Source: Planktothrix sp. PCC 11201 (lineage in GTDB: Bacteria; Cyanobacteriota; Cyanobacteriia; Cyanobacteriales; Microcoleaceae). From it: a stretch of DNA of 64,000 nt. Made by a program: the position numbers and the translations under genes. Below, one piece after another: positions 55,281 to 63,034 of the stretch (its first letter is position 1; every line of letters starts with the position of its first letter). The notes under the pieces were generated by a model, which was given only the letters and a program-made list of their open reading frames with translations, was not told the DNA's origin and made no database searches. The stretch lies in contig NZ_LT797688.1 in assembly GCF_900009135.1 (NCBI RefSeq), positions 153,428 to 217,427 of the forward strand, given 5' to 3'.

Positions 55281-56003
55281 ATGGATCGATTTCGTGTAGA
55301 AGTTATTGCTAAAACTCCTTGCCCTCAGCAAGTTATTTATGCGGCAATGCACCAAGATTATACGGATATTTTTGTGGCAGAGGAAAAAGATGCTTGGCCG
55401 TCGGAGGAAAAATGTGGGGAAGTGATTGTTAAGCGTTTATTAGCAGGAGAAAGGGGACATTATGGGCCGTTAGAACACTGTCAAATTGTCTTGGGTTGTG
55501 GTTATTTTCCCCATAGTGTTATGCAGCAAGCTAGAACTCACAGAATAGGAATTAGTTTTGATTGTCAATCGTACCGCTATACTTCAGGAAAAGTATTAGC
55601 AGTAGCCGAAGGAAAAAGGGATATTGAGGATGCGTTTTATTTAAGACCCGTAGGAAATTATAGCGATCGCCAAGGCAAAAAATATTACTATTCTCCTGAA
55701 CAACGTCAACAGGATTTAAACTGGTGTTTAGAAGCCGCAAAACGCTATAAAATTGATATTGATAATGGAATGTCTGAAGAACACGCCCGGGGAAAAGTTC
55801 CCTTTGATTATCGTCAACATTTTGTAGTCAGTTTTACTTTAAGAGCCCTATTACATTTTCTGGATTTACGCTTTAAAAAAGATGCCCAGTTAGAAATTCA
55901 AAAACTCTGCGATTTAATTTGGCCCCATACTCAAGAATGGGTTCCAGAAATTGCTAAATGGTATGAACAAACTCGACTCGGAAAAGCTCGACTTGCACCG
56001 TAA
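55281..56003 (+). CDS. thyX: Flavin-dependent thymidylate synthase ThyX
   Basis: The 240-residue protein has the ThyX signature region QQARTHRIGISFDCQSYRY near 90-108, preceded by GHYGPLEHCQIVL, and the C-terminal FVVSFTLRALLHFLDLR. ThyX makes dTMP from dUMP with methylene-tetrahydrofolate, FAD and NADPH. Length is typical. It is followed by dut and a dCMP deaminase gene, both of which supply dUMP, so the three form a functional dTMP module. In the motif RHRxxSxNxxS(x)RY the Asn-equivalent is replaced by Cys/Gln as in other cyanobacteria (from memory). Confidence 0.95.
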   Translation: MDRFRVEVIAKTPCPQQVIYAAMHQDYTDIFVAEEKDAWPSEEKCGEVIVKRLLAGERGHYGPLEHCQIVLGCGYFPHSVMQQARTHRIGISFDCQSYRYTSGKVLAVAEGKRDIEDAFYLRPVGNYSDRQGKKYYYSPEQRQQDLNWCLEAAKRYKIDIDNGMSEEHARGKVPFDYRQHFVVSFTLRALLHFLDLRFKKDAQLEIQKLCDLIWPHTQEWVPEIAKWYEQTRLGKARLAP

Positions 56004-56028
56004 ATCAGTTATCAGTTATCAGTTGTAG

Positions 56029-56081
56029 GGGCGGGTTCATCAAGATTTAAGTGATTAACAAAGATCTAAAAAAACCCGCCC
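56029..56081. repeat. Palindromic GGGCGGGTT element
   Basis: GGGCGGGTT (56029-56037) is perfectly complementary to AACCCGCCC (56073-56081), with a 35-base AT-rich centre. A related inverted pair lies at 59360-59409. It sits between thyX and dut and may be a non-autonomous element or a hairpin in the mRNA. Confidence 0.6.
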
Positions 56082-56103
56082 GTACCAGTTTATTACCCAT
56101 TAC

Positions 56104-56140
56104 CTGTTCCCTGTTCCCTGTTCCCTGTTCCCTGTTCCCT
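56104..56140. repeat. Heptamer tandem repeat CTGTTCC
   Basis: About five perfect copies of a seven-base unit end four bases before the dut start codon. This is the STRR type of repeat known from cyanobacteria. It displaces any ordinary ribosome-binding site of dut. Confidence 0.95.
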
Positions 56141-56144
56141 CTTT

Positions 56145-56591
56145 ATGAAATTAAACATTTTAAAACTGAATGAAGCCGCAATTTTACCTCAATATGCCCA
56201 TATTGGAGATGCGGGATTGGATTTATTTGCGATCGCTAATACCACTATTGATCCGGGAGCAAGTCAACTAATTTCCACCGGAATTGCCATTGAATTACCC
56301 CTAGGAACAGAAGCCCAAATTCGACCCAGAAGTGGTTTAGCCTTAAAACATCAAATCACCGTTTTAAATAGCCCCGGAACCATTGATGCCGGATATCGGG
56401 GAGAAATCGGCGTGATTTTGATTAATCATGGCAAGACATCCTTTAATATTACAAAAGGTATGAAAATTGCTCAAATGGTGATCGCCCCCGTTTTGCGGGT
56501 TGAAATTGAAGAAGTTCAACAGTTAAGTGATACAAAAAGAAGCGATAATGGATTTGGGTCTACGGGATTAATCTCCAACAAACCTTACTAA
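56145..56591 (+). CDS. dut: dUTP diphosphatase (dUTPase)
   Basis: The 148-residue trimeric-type dUTPase shows all five motifs: GDAGLDLFA (1), [10 protein letters not shown] (2), [17 protein letters not shown] (3), [10 protein letters not shown] (4) and [10 protein letters not shown] (5, C-terminal). It hydrolyses dUTP to dUMP, preventing uracil incorporation and feeding ThyX upstream. ATG 56145 gives a typical N-terminus (MKLNILKLN). The leader is made of a heptamer repeat, so translation may be inefficient or phase-variable in level (inference). Confidence 0.97.
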   Translation: MKLNILKLNEAAILPQYAHIGDAGLDLFAIANTTIDPGASQLISTGIAIELPLGTEAQIRPRSGLALKHQITVLNSPGTIDAGYRGEIGVILINHGKTSFNITKGMKIAQMVIAPVLRVEIEEVQQLSDTKRSDNGFGSTGLISNKPY

Positions 56592-56610
56592 TTCTTACGG
56601 TTTTATTAGC

Positions 56611-57177
56611 ATGGCAGACTTACCAGAAAACTATCAACCCCCCCTGCGACCAACCTGGGATGAGTATTTTATGATGATGGCTAAACTGGTAGCAACGCGC
56701 TCCACCTGTTTAGTGTTTCCCGTGGGTGCAGTGATTGTTAAAGACCGACAAATGCTGGCTACGGGTTATAATGGTTCCCCTTCCGGTTCCATTCACTGTA
56801 CTACCCAGGGCTATTGTTATCCAGGGTTAAGCACCTGTGATGCGAGTTCGGTGTTACCGTCCCGCGCGGTTCACGCAGAAGCCAATGCGATCGCCCAAGC
56901 GGCAAAACACGGAATTTGTTGTAACGGGGGAAGTATTTATGTTACCTTGGAACCTTGTATTTCCTGTTTAAAATTAATTATTTCTACAGGAATTAAGGAA
57001 GTCTTTTATGAGACGGTTTTTAATTCTGGAGACAAGGCGATGGTACGAGATTTATATATTAATGATGGCTTAGTTACCTTAAAACAAATCCATCTTTGTG
57101 AAGCAATTACTCAAAAAGGGGCTTCATTTTTATTAAATCCAACATCGGTTTTTGGAATGGTTAAGGGGGGAAACTAA
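56611..57177 (+). CDS. dCMP deaminase (ComEB-like)
   Basis: The 188-residue zinc enzyme has the deaminase core VHAEANAIAQAAKHG near 90 and TLEPCISCLKLII near 114, giving the catalytic H-A-E and P-C-x-x-C zinc site. An additional Cys/His-rich stretch (HCTTQGYCYPGLSTC near 57-71) is typical of dCMP deaminases with a second zinc. It converts dCMP to dUMP for ThyX. It lies 19 bp after dut and is probably co-transcribed. dCMP rather than cytidine specificity is inferred from length and the extra zinc site. Confidence 0.93.
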   Translation: MADLPENYQPPLRPTWDEYFMMMAKLVATRSTCLVFPVGAVIVKDRQMLATGYNGSPSGSIHCTTQGYCYPGLSTCDASSVLPSRAVHAEANAIAQAAKHGICCNGGSIYVTLEPCISCLKLIISTGIKEVFYETVFNSGDKAMVRDLYINDGLVTLKQIHLCEAITQKGASFLLNPTSVFGMVKGGN

Positions 57178-57228
57178 ATCAAGAATTTAAACAATGGTCA
57201 AACTTGAACATCGGAGGAGCTAAATATT

Positions 57229-57777
57229 GTGAGACTGGTGATTCTAGGTGGCCCAGGAGCGGGAAAGGGAACTCAAGCCAAATTGTTGTGTAGTGATTTG
57301 GGTATTCCTTGCTTAGATATGGGTCAGATTCTCAGACAAAGGATCATTTCTGATACAGAGTTGGGCCAACAAGCTAAACCCTATGTGGAAAAAGGCGAGT
57401 TAGTCCCAGATGAAATAATGATTCAATTTGTCCGTCAACAATTGCTTGATCCAAATGTGGGGCAAGGTTGGCTTTTAGACGGTTATCCCCGTACCGCATT
57501 TCAGGCGGAAGAATTGGATTTTTTATTAGAAGATTTAGAACAAAAGTTAAATTGGGCGATTTATTTTAATGTTCCAGAAATGGTGTTAAAAAGGCGTTCT
57601 TTAGCGCGATCGCGAGCCGATGACCAACTGGGAATTATTGAACGTCGCATTGAACTATTTTATCAACGCACTGTGCCAATTTTAGAATATTATGAACTCA
57701 CCAATCGTCTTTTAGATATTAATGGGGAGCAATCTCCAGAACAAATTTATCAAGAGATTTGTCAACGTCTCAAGTAA
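57229..57777 (+). CDS. adk: Adenylate kinase, short form
   Basis: The 182-residue nucleoside monophosphate kinase begins at GTG 57229 with VRLVILGGPGAGKGTQAKL (P-loop at 7-15) after GGAGG. DGYPRTAFQ near 84 and RSRADDQ near 125 complete the pattern. The LID region is short, as in the cyanobacterial small adenylate kinases. It is 51 bp after the dCMP deaminase gene. A second, ribosomal-operon adk usually exists in cyanobacteria, so this may be a paralogue with another NMP preference (inference). Confidence 0.85.
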   Translation: MRLVILGGPGAGKGTQAKLLCSDLGIPCLDMGQILRQRIISDTELGQQAKPYVEKGELVPDEIMIQFVRQQLLDPNVGQGWLLDGYPRTAFQAEELDFLLEDLEQKLNWAIYFNVPEMVLKRRSLARSRADDQLGIIERRIELFYQRTVPILEYYELTNRLLDINGEQSPEQIYQEICQRLK

Positions 57778-57790
57778 GAATAGATAGATA

Positions 57791-57813
57791 AAGCCCTGAA
57801 GGGCTTACTACAA
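57791..57813 (-). repeat. REP-like single hairpin
   Basis: AAGCCC-tgaa-GGGCTT followed by ACTACAA is the reverse-oriented version of the element at 23747 and 62919-63016. It lies in the 52-bp gap between adk and rph. Confidence 0.75.
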
Positions 57814-57829
57814 TTACCTTTAATTAATT

Positions 57830-58573
57830 ATGTGGAAACGTCCTGACAATAGACAACCTAATCAACTTCGTCCTGTAAGTTTTGAGCGAAATTTTACTCG
57901 CTTTTCCCCTGGTTCTGTGTTAGCAAAAAGTGGAGATACAAAAGTCTTATGTACCGTTAGTATTGAGCCAGGAGTGCCTAAATTTTTACAGAATACAGGA
58001 CAGGGATGGCTAACCGCAGAATATCGAATGTTACCTGGGGCTACACCCCAACGTCAACCCAGAGAATCTTTCAAATTATCAGGAAGAACCCAAGAAATTC
58101 AACGGTTAATTGGACGAAGTTTAAGGGCCGCATTAGATTTAAAAGCATTAGGAGAATTTACAATTACCGTTGATGCCGATGTGATTCAAGCGGATGCTGG
58201 AACCCGAACCACGGCGATTACCGGGGGGTTTGTGGCGCTAGTTGATGCCTTAAATTCCTTAGTGGAAAAAGAGCAACTGCAACAATTACCCATCTGTCAT
58301 CAAATTGCAGCCATTTCTGTAGGATTATTAGCAGGAGAACCCTATTTAGATTTGAATTATCCCGAAGATGTAGCCGCCGATATTGATTTTAATTTAGTGA
58401 TGACGGAAGAATTAGAAATTATTGAAATCCAAGGAACCGCAGAATCCGGTAGTTTTAGCCGGGAAAAACTCAATAAAATTTTAGATTTTGCCGAACTAGG
58501 AATTAAAGAGTTATTAGAGGCTCAACGTCAAATATTAGGAGAGTTTATCCTCCTAAAAAGTGAGGAATCATAA
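57830..58573 (+). CDS. rph: Ribonuclease PH
   Basis: The 247-residue protein has the RNase PH fold motifs: [40 protein letters not shown] near 62-82, then [35 protein letters not shown]. It removes nucleotides from tRNA precursor 3' ends by phosphorolysis. Length matches the family and the start [16 protein letters not shown] is typical. A long heptamer repeat follows. Confidence 0.97.
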   Translation: MWKRPDNRQPNQLRPVSFERNFTRFSPGSVLAKSGDTKVLCTVSIEPGVPKFLQNTGQGWLTAEYRMLPGATPQRQPRESFKLSGRTQEIQRLIGRSLRAALDLKALGEFTITVDADVIQADAGTRTTAITGGFVALVDALNSLVEKEQLQQLPICHQIAAISVGLLAGEPYLDLNYPEDVAADIDFNLVMTEELEIIEIQGTAESGSFSREKLNKILDFAELGIKELLEAQRQILGEFILLKSEES

Positions 58574-58587
58574 ATAACAAACGGTGC

Positions 58588-58654
58588 ATTCCCTATTCCC
58601 TATTCCCTATTCCCTATTCCCTATTCCCTATTCCCTGTTCCCTGTTCCCTGTTC
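58588..58654. repeat. Heptamer tandem repeat TTCCCTA/TTCCCTG
   Basis: More than nine copies of a seven-base unit fill the 83 bp between the convergent rph and RHH/coiled-coil genes. The unit changes from TTCCCTA to TTCCCTG near the right end. This is the same repeat type as at 56104-56140. Confidence 0.95.
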
Positions 58655-58656
58655 TC

Positions 58657-59235
58657 CTAAAAATCATCCAATAAAGAACCTAAACGTTTAAGTAAAGGAT
58701 CAGCTTCTGCCATCGCTTCTGGAGAGGGAGAGACGGTTTCTGGTTCCGGTTCGGGTTGGGGAGGTTTTGACTCCATGATGATTACAGGTTGAGATTTAAC
58801 TGTTTCTAAACCCGTAGCAAGTTGAGCTAATTTTTGGTTAATTGATGTTTGTAATTGACTCACTTGTTCGGTTAACTGATGGAATTGAGTCTCTAATTTT
58901 TCTGTCTTAGTTCCATCGTCAACTATGACTTTTTTTTCTAAATCTGTTAGTTTATTGTGAATTTCAGATAACCGTTCTTCAAGGGGCTGTAAATTCGGTA
59001 AAACAGGTAAAACTTGAGGAGGATTCAGGTTAGGAATCTCAGGCGGTGGGGGTGGGGGCGTAGGTTCAGATTTAGATAATAATAGAAATTGCCACAGAGC
59101 TTGTTTACAAAGATTGCTAAAGGTTTGATACTTTGCCTGGGATAATTCCTTTTCAATAGCATCTAATAATGTCTGATCTGCGGCATCTTCCGTGAATGTT
59201 ACCGACTGAGTTTGTTTGCGATTTGCCCACAGCAT
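58657..59235 (-). CDS. RHH/coiled-coil protein, candidate ParR-like partner
   Basis: The 192-residue protein has an N-terminal segment (SVTFTEDAADQTLLDAIEKE, then YQTFSNLCKQALWQFL; residues 11-50) with the pattern of ribbon-helix-helix DNA-binding proteins of plasmid partition systems. A proline-rich linker (PPPPPPEIPNLNPP), a coiled coil (about 80-150) and an acidic Pro/Glu tail follow. It lies immediately downstream of an actin-like ATPase gene on the same strand, the usual order for ParM-ParR. The RHH assignment is by eye and tentative. Confidence 0.6.
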   Translation of the reverse strand: MLWANRKQTQSVTFTEDAADQTLLDAIEKELSQAKYQTFSNLCKQALWQFLLLSKSEPTPPPPPPEIPNLNPPQVLPVLPNLQPLEERLSEIHNKLTDLEKKVIVDDGTKTEKLETQFHQLTEQVSQLQTSINQKLAQLATGLETVKSQPVIIMESKPPQPEPEPETVSPSPEAMAEADPLLKRLGSLLDDF

Positions 59236-59359
59236 AATATAAGTCCAGACCTACTGTTATCCCATTATTGAGTTTGGAGCCTGGAAAATTTTGATCCAAA
59301 CAATATTAACCAGATTCACCCTTTGTTAGTGTATCAGAATCGGGATACCCCAGAGCCAA

Positions 59360-59409
59360 AATTAAACCCGCCCTTGCCCAGTGGAACTGAGTTCAGGACG
59401 GGTTTAATT
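59360..59409 (-). terminator. Hairpin between actin-like gene and its downstream partner
   Basis: AATTAAACCCG (59360-59370) pairs with CGGGTTTAATT (59399-59409), with further pairing inward. On the minus strand the right arm is followed by a short T-rich tract. It starts 7 bases after the stop codon of the actin-like gene, so it may reduce read-through into the partner gene. Confidence 0.55.
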
Positions 59410-59416
59410 CACAAAA

Positions 59417-60526
59417 TTAACGTCGGGTTAACTGAGCTTCACCATAGACATACTGTCCTAAAGCATTAGCTTTACGCGAAGGTTGCACTAAATGGGCTCT
59501 TAGACCTGCGTTTTTGAGCAGAGGTTGTAGATCTTCCCAGAAAAATTCGCCACCGCCCCCGGTCACGACCACATCCGTTACCCGTTCAGGTAACCATTTA
59601 ACAACGCGATCGGATAAATCCCGGGCAAAATTTTTCCGTAATTCCGGCACAATATCATCTAAGTTAAAAGGTTTAACGGCTCCCCGAGGACGATATAACC
59701 GTTCTCCGGCGGGTTTATGAACCGCTTCAAGTAAGTACAGAGACTGACTATCGGCGCCTTCAATTTTACTCGCCACTTCTTCATAGAATTTACCCATAGC
59801 AAAGTTATCACTTTGGGAAACCCCTCTGGCAAAACGGAAGCGATCAACCGTTAAGAAATCGGTGGTTTGATGACCAACATCCACAATCGCCACAGAGAGA
59901 TCAGCAAAATTGGGAACTTCTTTGCCGCCCTGAGCTTCCAGCCAAATCAAACTACCATAGCCCTCGGGCATGATCCGAACCGTAGTCACATTGACGGCGA
60001 TCTTTTCGCCCCGATAGAGCATCTCGTGGCCACCACTGAGTAAACGGGTGATGTGTTCCTTCTCTTGCTCAAATTGTGATTGAGAATAGAAAGGCAGTCC
60101 TAGAACCACATCAATTTCGCCTTGTAGTTTGAAGTAGCCGATACAAGCAAAAAGTTTAATTAAAGCATCATCAACCTTGGAAGGAGAATCGGAACCATCT
60201 TTAAACAAACTGGCTCCAAAGTCAGCCGCCAGTTGACCCACGGCATAACCTGTTCCTTGATATTCCACCCAAATATCCAGAAGGGGATCGGTATTTTTCG
60301 ACTCAAAGCCACCGCCTCTAGCGGTATCAACTGTCAGTGCTTTGATATTGGAGGGAATGAAAACGACTTCATTTGGGTTCCGACTGGTGGAAGCCTTTGT
60401 CGATGTCCGTCCTAAATCAATACTTAAAATCGTTTTTTTGCCTGCTGTCGGCGTTTGCCGACTCAGCATGGAAGCCGCTGCGGCTGCTGCGGCTGGTTGT
60501 CCGGGCTGTTTGTTACCACCTTGCAT
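59417..60526 (-). CDS. ParM/StbA-like actin-family ATPase
   Basis: The 369-residue protein has the actin-fold phosphate motifs ILSIDLGRTSTKAS near 33-46, VAIVDVGHQTTDFLTV near 213 and the adenosine motif DVVVTGGGGEFFW near 316. It resembles the ParM/StbA/Alp actin homologues that form filaments for plasmid segregation. The N-terminus has an alanine-rich tail (AAAAAAAS), and ATG at residue 20 (MLSRQTPTAG) is an alternative start. It is divergent from ftsH with a 435-bp gap and precedes the RHH/coiled-coil gene. Whether it segregates DNA or does another job in a chromosome is not known. Confidence 0.85.
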   Translation of the reverse strand: MQGGNKQPGQPAAAAAAASMLSRQTPTAGKKTILSIDLGRTSTKASTSRNPNEVVFIPSNIKALTVDTARGGGFESKNTDPLLDIWVEYQGTGYAVGQLAADFGASLFKDGSDSPSKVDDALIKLFACIGYFKLQGEIDVVLGLPFYSQSQFEQEKEHITRLLSGGHEMLYRGEKIAVNVTTVRIMPEGYGSLIWLEAQGGKEVPNFADLSVAIVDVGHQTTDFLTVDRFRFARGVSQSDNFAMGKFYEEVASKIEGADSQSLYLLEAVHKPAGERLYRPRGAVKPFNLDDIVPELRKNFARDLSDRVVKWLPERVTDVVVTGGGGEFFWEDLQPLLKNAGLRAHLVQPSRKANALGQYVYGEAQLTRR

Positions 60527-60961
60527 CGGAATATGTTACCTCACGGAGATTCAAAATATATAATGCCTTATCTGTTGCCCATTTTATCTACTTTCAAGAA
60601 ACCGACAACAATCAGTCAAATCTAGGATTTTGAGTTCTTTCTGGAGAGAACCACAGAAGCAACCGAGTCTAGTAAACCCCGTAATTACTATAGTTACTGG
60701 GTTGTGCTCAATTGAAAACCACATTAATGACCAAAAATAACAACTTTTGAGTCTTCTGCCCACATTCAGGTCTTACCGGAAATCTTGTTGAAGGCCCTAT
60801 GGATGCACCCATGATTTTATTCTATGGTTTCCCTAGCTATTACCACAATTTTAAGGAGGTCAGTTGCCTGATACCGAAATATTACGTTAAATTTAGTTAA
60901 GATTATGAATAACAAAGAGCGATCACAGATTCTATATTCCACACCATAGGCAACGCAATTT
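60527..60961. other. Divergent regulatory region of the actin-like and ftsH genes
   Basis: The 435-bp gap contains no gene. A perfect Shine-Dalgarno AAGGAGGT lies at 60853-60860, about 100 bases before the ftsH ATG and three bases before TTG of an eight-codon frame (60864-60890). This may be a leader-peptide site or chance. Promoters are not assigned. Confidence 0.4.
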
Positions 60962-62845
60962 ATGAAAACATCCTGGAAAACCATAATTCTTTGGACTTTA
61001 CCCGCCTTAGTCATCGGGTTTTTTGTCTGGCAAGGGGCTTTTGCCACAGCCCCCGCAGAATTGGGCAAAAACACCGCCAGCACCCGTATGAGCTATGGTC
61101 GTTTCTTAGACTATTTGAATGCGGGTCGTGTGACCAGTGTAGAACTGTATGATGGCGGACGCACCGCTATTGTGGATGCGATCGATCCCCAACTGGATAA
61201 CCGAGTGCAAAAACTGCGGGTGGACTTACCGAATAACGCCCCGGAATTGATCGCCCGGTTAAGAGAGTCCCAAATTAGTTTTGATACCCACCCTCCTCGG
61301 AATGATGGAGCGCTGTGGGGACTGTTGGGAAATCTGATCTTCCCGATTTTATTAATTGCTGGTCTATTTTTTCTGTTCCGTCGGTCGAATAATGTTCCAG
61401 GTGGCCCGGGTCAAGCCATGAACTTTGGCAAGTCCAAAGCTAAATTTCAAATGGAAGCCAAAACCGGAGTTTTATTTGATGATGTGGCTGGGGTAGAAGA
61501 AGCCAAAGAAGAATTGCAAGAAGTCGTTACTTTCCTGAAAAAACCGGAAAAGTTTACCGCCGTCGGCGCGAGAATTCCTAAAGGGGTGTTATTAGTCGGC
61601 CCTCCAGGGACGGGTAAAACTTTATTAGCTAAAGCGATCGCAGGGGAAGCCGGAGTTCCCTTTTTCAGTATCTCCGGTTCGGAATTTGTGGAAATGTTTG
61701 TGGGTGTAGGCGCGTCCCGGGTGCGTGACCTGTTCAAAAAAGCCAAGGAAACCGCTCCTTGTATCGTTTTTATCGATGAAATTGATGCCGTCGGTCGTCA
61801 ACGGGGGGCCGGAATTGGCGGGGGAAATGATGAACGGGAACAAACCCTAAACCAATTATTAACGGAAATGGATGGGTTTGAGGGCAATACCGGAATTATT
61901 ATTATTGCGGCGACCAACCGCCCGGATGTTCTCGACTCTGCCCTCCTACGTCCGGGTCGGTTTGACCGTCAAATTACCGTGGACGCGCCGGATATTAAGG
62001 GCCGTTTAGCGGTCTTGGAAGTGCACGCCCGCAATAAGAAAATTTCCGAGGAAGTGTCCTTAGAAGCGATCGCCCGTCGGACTCCGGGGTTCACCGGGGC
62101 TGACCTAGCCAACTTGCTGAACGAAGCGGCAATTTTAACCGCCCGCCGTCGCAAAGAAGGCATGACCATGATCGAAATTGATGATGCGGTGGATCGGGTG
62201 ATTGCCGGGATGGAAGGAACGCCCTTAATTGATGGCAAGAGCAAACGATTAATTGCTTACCACGAAGTCGGTCATGCGATCGTCGGAACCCTGCTTAAAG
62301 AGCATGATCCGGTGCAGAAAGTTACCTTAATTCCCCGGGGTCAAGCCCAGGGTTTAACCTGGTTTATGCCCGATGAAGATCAAGGGTTGATTTCCCGTTC
62401 CCAAATCCTAGCCCGGATTACCGGAGCCTTGGGCGGTCGGGCGGCTGAAGATATCATTTTTGGCGATTCGGAAGTTACAACGGGCGCTGGGGGCGATTTA
62501 CAACAGGTAGCGGGCATGGCACGGCAGATGGTCACCCGTTACGGAATGTCGGATTTAGGGCCATTGTCCTTAGAATCTCAACAGGAAGTGTTCCTCGGTC
62601 GGGACTTTGCGACTCGCACGGAATATTCTAATGAAATTGCCTCTCGCATTGATGGTCAAATTCGCAGCATTGCCGAACATTGCTATCAGCAAGCCTGCCA
62701 AATTATTCGGGAAAACCGGGCCGTGATTGATCGCTTAGTCGATCTTTTAATTGAAAAAGAAAGTATCGACGGCGATGAATTTCGGCAAATTGTCGCCGAG
62801 TACACAGAAGTTCCTGAAAAAGAACGGTTTGCTGCGGTAATTTAA
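60962..62845 (+). CDS. ftsH: ATP-dependent zinc metalloprotease FtsH (FtsH2 type)
   Basis: The 627-residue protein has two membrane helices (about 8-27 and 118-138), a short lumenal/periplasmic loop between them, and an AAA domain with GPPGTGKT near 215, [12 protein letters not shown] near 268 and the second region of homology [20 protein letters not shown]. The zinc protease motif HEVGH is near 433. It is close in text and length to the cyanobacterial FtsH2 (slr0228 of Synechocystis, from memory), which degrades damaged D1 during photosystem II repair in thylakoids. A strong terminator follows. Confidence 0.97.
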   Translation: MKTSWKTIILWTLPALVIGFFVWQGAFATAPAELGKNTASTRMSYGRFLDYLNAGRVTSVELYDGGRTAIVDAIDPQLDNRVQKLRVDLPNNAPELIARLRESQISFDTHPPRNDGALWGLLGNLIFPILLIAGLFFLFRRSNNVPGGPGQAMNFGKSKAKFQMEAKTGVLFDDVAGVEEAKEELQEVVTFLKKPEKFTAVGARIPKGVLLVGPPGTGKTLLAKAIAGEAGVPFFSISGSEFVEMFVGVGASRVRDLFKKAKETAPCIVFIDEIDAVGRQRGAGIGGGNDEREQTLNQLLTEMDGFEGNTGIIIIAATNRPDVLDSALLRPGRFDRQITVDAPDIKGRLAVLEVHARNKKISEEVSLEAIARRTPGFTGADLANLLNEAAILTARRRKEGMTMIEIDDAVDRVIAGMEGTPLIDGKSKRLIAYHEVGHAIVGTLLKEHDPVQKVTLIPRGQAQGLTWFMPDEDQGLISRSQILARITGALGGRAAEDIIFGDSEVTTGAGGDLQQVAGMARQMVTRYGMSDLGPLSLESQQEVFLGRDFATRTEYSNEIASRIDGQIRSIAEHCYQQACQIIRENRAVIDRLVDLLIEKESIDGDEFRQIVAEYTEVPEKERFAAVI

Positions 62846-62877
62846 TCTGAATTTCAGTCACAATTCACTTAAAATTA

Positions 62878-62911
62878 ACAAGGGTAAAGCAATTGCTTAC
62901 CCTTGTTTTTT
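62878..62911 (+). terminator. Intrinsic terminator of ftsH
   Basis: ACAAGGGTAA (62878-62887) pairs with TTACCCTTGT (62897-62906), with additional inner GC pairs, and a T run extends to 62911. It starts 33 bases after the ftsH stop codon. Confidence 0.93.
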
Positions 62912-62918
62912 ATCACCC

Positions 62919-62940
62919 GTAGTAAGCCCTTTAGGGCTGT
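62919..62940 (+). repeat. REP-like single hairpin
   Basis: GTAGTAAGCCC-ttta-GGGCT: first of two tandem copies downstream of ftsH, same family as 23747-23817. Confidence 0.75.
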
Positions 62941-62963
62941 CTTTCACAAGGTCTAAAAATCTT

Positions 62964-63016
62964 GTAGTAAGCCCTTCAGAGCTTTCTGCTTCTGAGGCGT
63001 GAACGCCTCACTACAA
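62964..63016 (+). repeat. REP-like double-hairpin element
   Basis: GTAGTAAGCCC-ttca-GAGCT is followed by the 7-bp hairpin GAGGCGT-ga-ACGCCTC (62994-63009) and by ACTACAA. It ends 18 bases before the aminopeptidase start codon. Confidence 0.8.
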
Positions 63017-63034
63017 TTTTAGGAGATATAAAAG

